The notes under the pieces were generated by a model. The model was given only the letters and a program-made list of their open reading frames with translations. It was not told the DNA's origin and searched no databases. From positions 1 to 64,000 of the forward strand of contig NZ_OY781918.1 in NCBI RefSeq assembly GCF_963677195.1: a stretch of DNA of 64,000 bases. Direction: 5' to 3'. The stretch comes from an uncultured Marinifilum sp. (lineage in GTDB: Bacteria; Bacteroidota; Bacteroidia; Bacteroidales; Marinifilaceae). The stretch's first letter is position 1, and every line of letters begins with the position of its first letter. Position numbers and translations under genes: made by a program. This document shows positions 62,733 through 64,000 of this stretch, piece by piece.

Positions 62733-63050
62733 TTATTCACTCATTTCTTCATATTTTAAAAACTTACCTGTTGCGCTGAAGAAAACAAGTAATTTTTTTT
62801 CTTTACCACTTAACAATACCTTATAAGATCCATCACTTCCTAAATAAGCTTTGGACAGCTCATATCCAGCATATAATTTTTCGATGGCAGCGCTTACCTC
62901 CTCTGGAAGTGCATCTGTTTTTACTTCTTCGTAAGTTACTTCTTCCTGAACTGTAGTAAAATCTGAATTTACTTTTTCAGCACAAACAGTTGAAGGTATA
63001 CACATTCCAAATAATGCAACAGCAGCAAATACTATTAATCCTTTTTTCAT
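62733..63050 (-). CDS. Small secreted PepSY-like protein
   Basis: This 105-aa protein has a signal peptide (KKGLIVFAAVALFGMCIP) and a short PepSY-like/BLIP-like domain: LPEEVSAAIEKLYAGYELSK, then SDGSYKVLLSGKEKKLLVFF. Such small exported proteins are common in Bacteroidetes and their role is not settled; PepSY domains can inhibit peptidases or bind other envelope parts. It lies upstream of the sigma-54 activator with a candidate sigma-54 promoter before it. I start at ATG 63050 (MKKGLIV). Confidence 0.82.
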   Translation of the reverse strand: MKKGLIVFAAVALFGMCIPSTVCAEKVNSDFTTVQEEVTYEEVKTDALPEEVSAAIEKLYAGYELSKAYLGSDGSYKVLLSGKEKKLLVFFSATGKFLKYEEMSE

Positions 63051-63100
63051 AACAATTAATTTTTTATTAAAATTTAAATACATAATAATGATCTTTAAAA

Positions 63101-63117
63101 TGAAATATCTATGCCAA
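63101..63117 (-). promoter_or_regulatory. Candidate sigma-54 (-24/-12) promoter of the PepSY-like gene
   Basis: On the minus strand TTGGCATAGATATTTCA follows the YTGGCACGrNNNTTGCW consensus at 11 of 14 informative positions with correct spacing. The usual GC at -12 is TC. It lies 50 bp before the start codon, and a sigma-54 activator gene is adjacent. Confidence 0.4.
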
Positions 63118-63554
63118 AAAAAGAAAATAGAAAGAAAAATTTAGCCAAGCATCTACATAACAACATATTAAGTATTGATATGGAATAATAGTGATAAAAC
63201 AGAGCGTAATTTATTAGTGTGGAGTTCACAATTATGTGTAGAAAAAATCCACATTAACAGAAAGAAGAAGCAAATTAAAAACAAGAAACTAGCAAAATAA
63301 CACTTATTTAGTATTTATATTTTAGCAGAACAGAAAAGATCAAAACATTCATATTCAACATTATAAATCACATAACCAATAGGCTTTTTCAAAATATAAA
63401 ACAATCATATTATTAGAACTAAATTTATTTTGAAAGCAAATAAACTCAAATTGATGTTAAACAGATAACAACAAATTTAAGAGACAATTTTTAATAAATA
63501 AAGGAGGAATTAGCTGTCGGGTTAGCACTCTAAAGAAAACTCTATGCCACATTA
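63118..63554. other. AT-rich gap before the DoxX gene
   Basis: In this 437-bp stretch I find no ORF, stem-terminator or repeat. A strong AAGGAGG at 63501-63507 on the plus strand is followed by no credible ORF. Confidence 0.5.
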
Positions 63555-63971
63555 TTACTTTTGATCTGCATTTTTTAAGCAAGTAGAAAAATAAGCTCTA
63601 TAAATCAATATACAACTAAACAATAAAGCTAAAATAGCCATAGTAAATAATTGTCCATGATCGGAAAATTCGTTATAGTCTATAACAATGCCCAAAGGAG
63701 TAAAAAGATGCATACAAATAGCTCCAAGCATTAAAACAAAGGTAGCTACTGAAGCATATTTCCAATAATTAGGAAGAAAAAATAATATACCAACAATTAA
63801 CTCGATTAAACCTATTCCATATCGGCCCCATGCTTCTATTCCTATTGTCTTAAAAATATAAATTGCCTCGGGGTGACCAGAAAATTTAAAATGTAATGTT
63901 TGTAATAGTATAACTGCAGTTATAATTCTTAACAACATTTCCAGCGTTCTGTATCTTTTTTTCTCGCTCAT
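63555..63971 (-). CDS. DoxX-family membrane protein
   Basis: This 138-aa integral membrane protein has four hydrophobic segments (LLRIITAVILLQTLHFKFSG, GIGLIELIVGILFFLPNYW, YASVATFVLMLGAICMHLF, LFTMAILALLFSCILIYRAY) and the layout of DoxX proteins, which are linked to redox or sulfur metabolism in some bacteria. The start is ATG 63971 (MSEKKRYR); the TTG at 63995 is less likely. The region upstream is cut by the window edge, so its operon cannot be judged. Confidence 0.85.
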   Translation of the reverse strand: MSEKKRYRTLEMLLRIITAVILLQTLHFKFSGHPEAIYIFKTIGIEAWGRYGIGLIELIVGILFFLPNYWKYASVATFVLMLGAICMHLFTPLGIVIDYNEFSDHGQLFTMAILALLFSCILIYRAYFSTCLKNADQK

Positions 63972-64000
63972 TTTATCGGTATTACTATTATTCAACTAAT

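Noticed and set aside
63501..63545. Strong AAGGAGG ribosome-binding-like sequence
   Set aside because: No ATG, GTG or TTG ORF of meaningful length follows, and Bacteroidetes rarely depend on such sites.

Overview
The window comes from an AT-rich member of the Bacteroidota, most likely a marine anaerobic or facultative Bacteroidia of the Marinilabiliales type (the order is inference). The evidence is a giant protein ending in a gliding/type IX secretion C-terminal domain next to a PorP/SprF-family gene, stand-alone MnmD, a two-gene 5'-nucleotidase, DUF3127, many signal peptides and lipoboxes, and several -7 promoter elements close to the Bacteroidetes consensus TAnnTTTG. I see no rRNA, tRNA, CRISPR array or intact insertion sequence.

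Layout. 1-10 kb: rlmN, a LacI regulator, an XRE-S24 regulator, an EamA permease without a normal start codon, a CDF metal exporter, a two-gene periplasmic nucleotidase, dinB, a MATE pump and mnmD. 10-19 kb: three peptidyl-prolyl isomerases, DUF3127 with an SSB-like tail, an ECF sigma factor with a membrane partner, an M64 peptidase, a MscS channel, a SemiSWEET-like protein and a chalcone isomerase-like protein. 18.6-24.1 kb: a ketoacyl-ACP synthase III with a potentially structured leader, a reductive-dehalogenase-like protein with its own membrane helices, a TPR protein, rlmB, and a GxxExxY nuclease-like gene enclosed by inverted repeats. 24-35 kb: ABC-F, AAA ATPase, glycoside hydrolase-like lipoprotein, rlmD, a flavin-fold protein, a MITE-like nested inverted repeat, an S9 peptidase, yaaA and an unrecognised gene.

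36-53 kb is one minus-strand gene of about 16.8 kb, among the largest expected in a bacterium. It encodes about 5,600 residues: signal peptide, IgGFc-binding-like N-terminal region, about 47 Ig-like domains, PKD-like domains and a type B T9SS sorting domain. Its centre holds six tandem copies of a four-Ig module of about 1.1 kb. The copies form a mosaic that points to recombination between them. The porP gene lies just downstream behind a strong hairpin.

53-64 kb: pepP, an Lrp regulator, corrinoid salvage genes (cobQ plus a small NTPase, and convergent cbiZ in a dus/tetR operon), a TlpA thioredoxin, a sigma-54-dependent response regulator, a small PepSY-like secreted protein with a candidate -24/-12 promoter, and a DoxX protein at the edge.

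The main links I infer are: the giant adhesin with its PorP partner as a surface system; the corrinoid genes as supply for B12 enzymes, possibly including the dehalogenase-like protein; and the sigma-54 activator as regulator of the PepSY-like gene.
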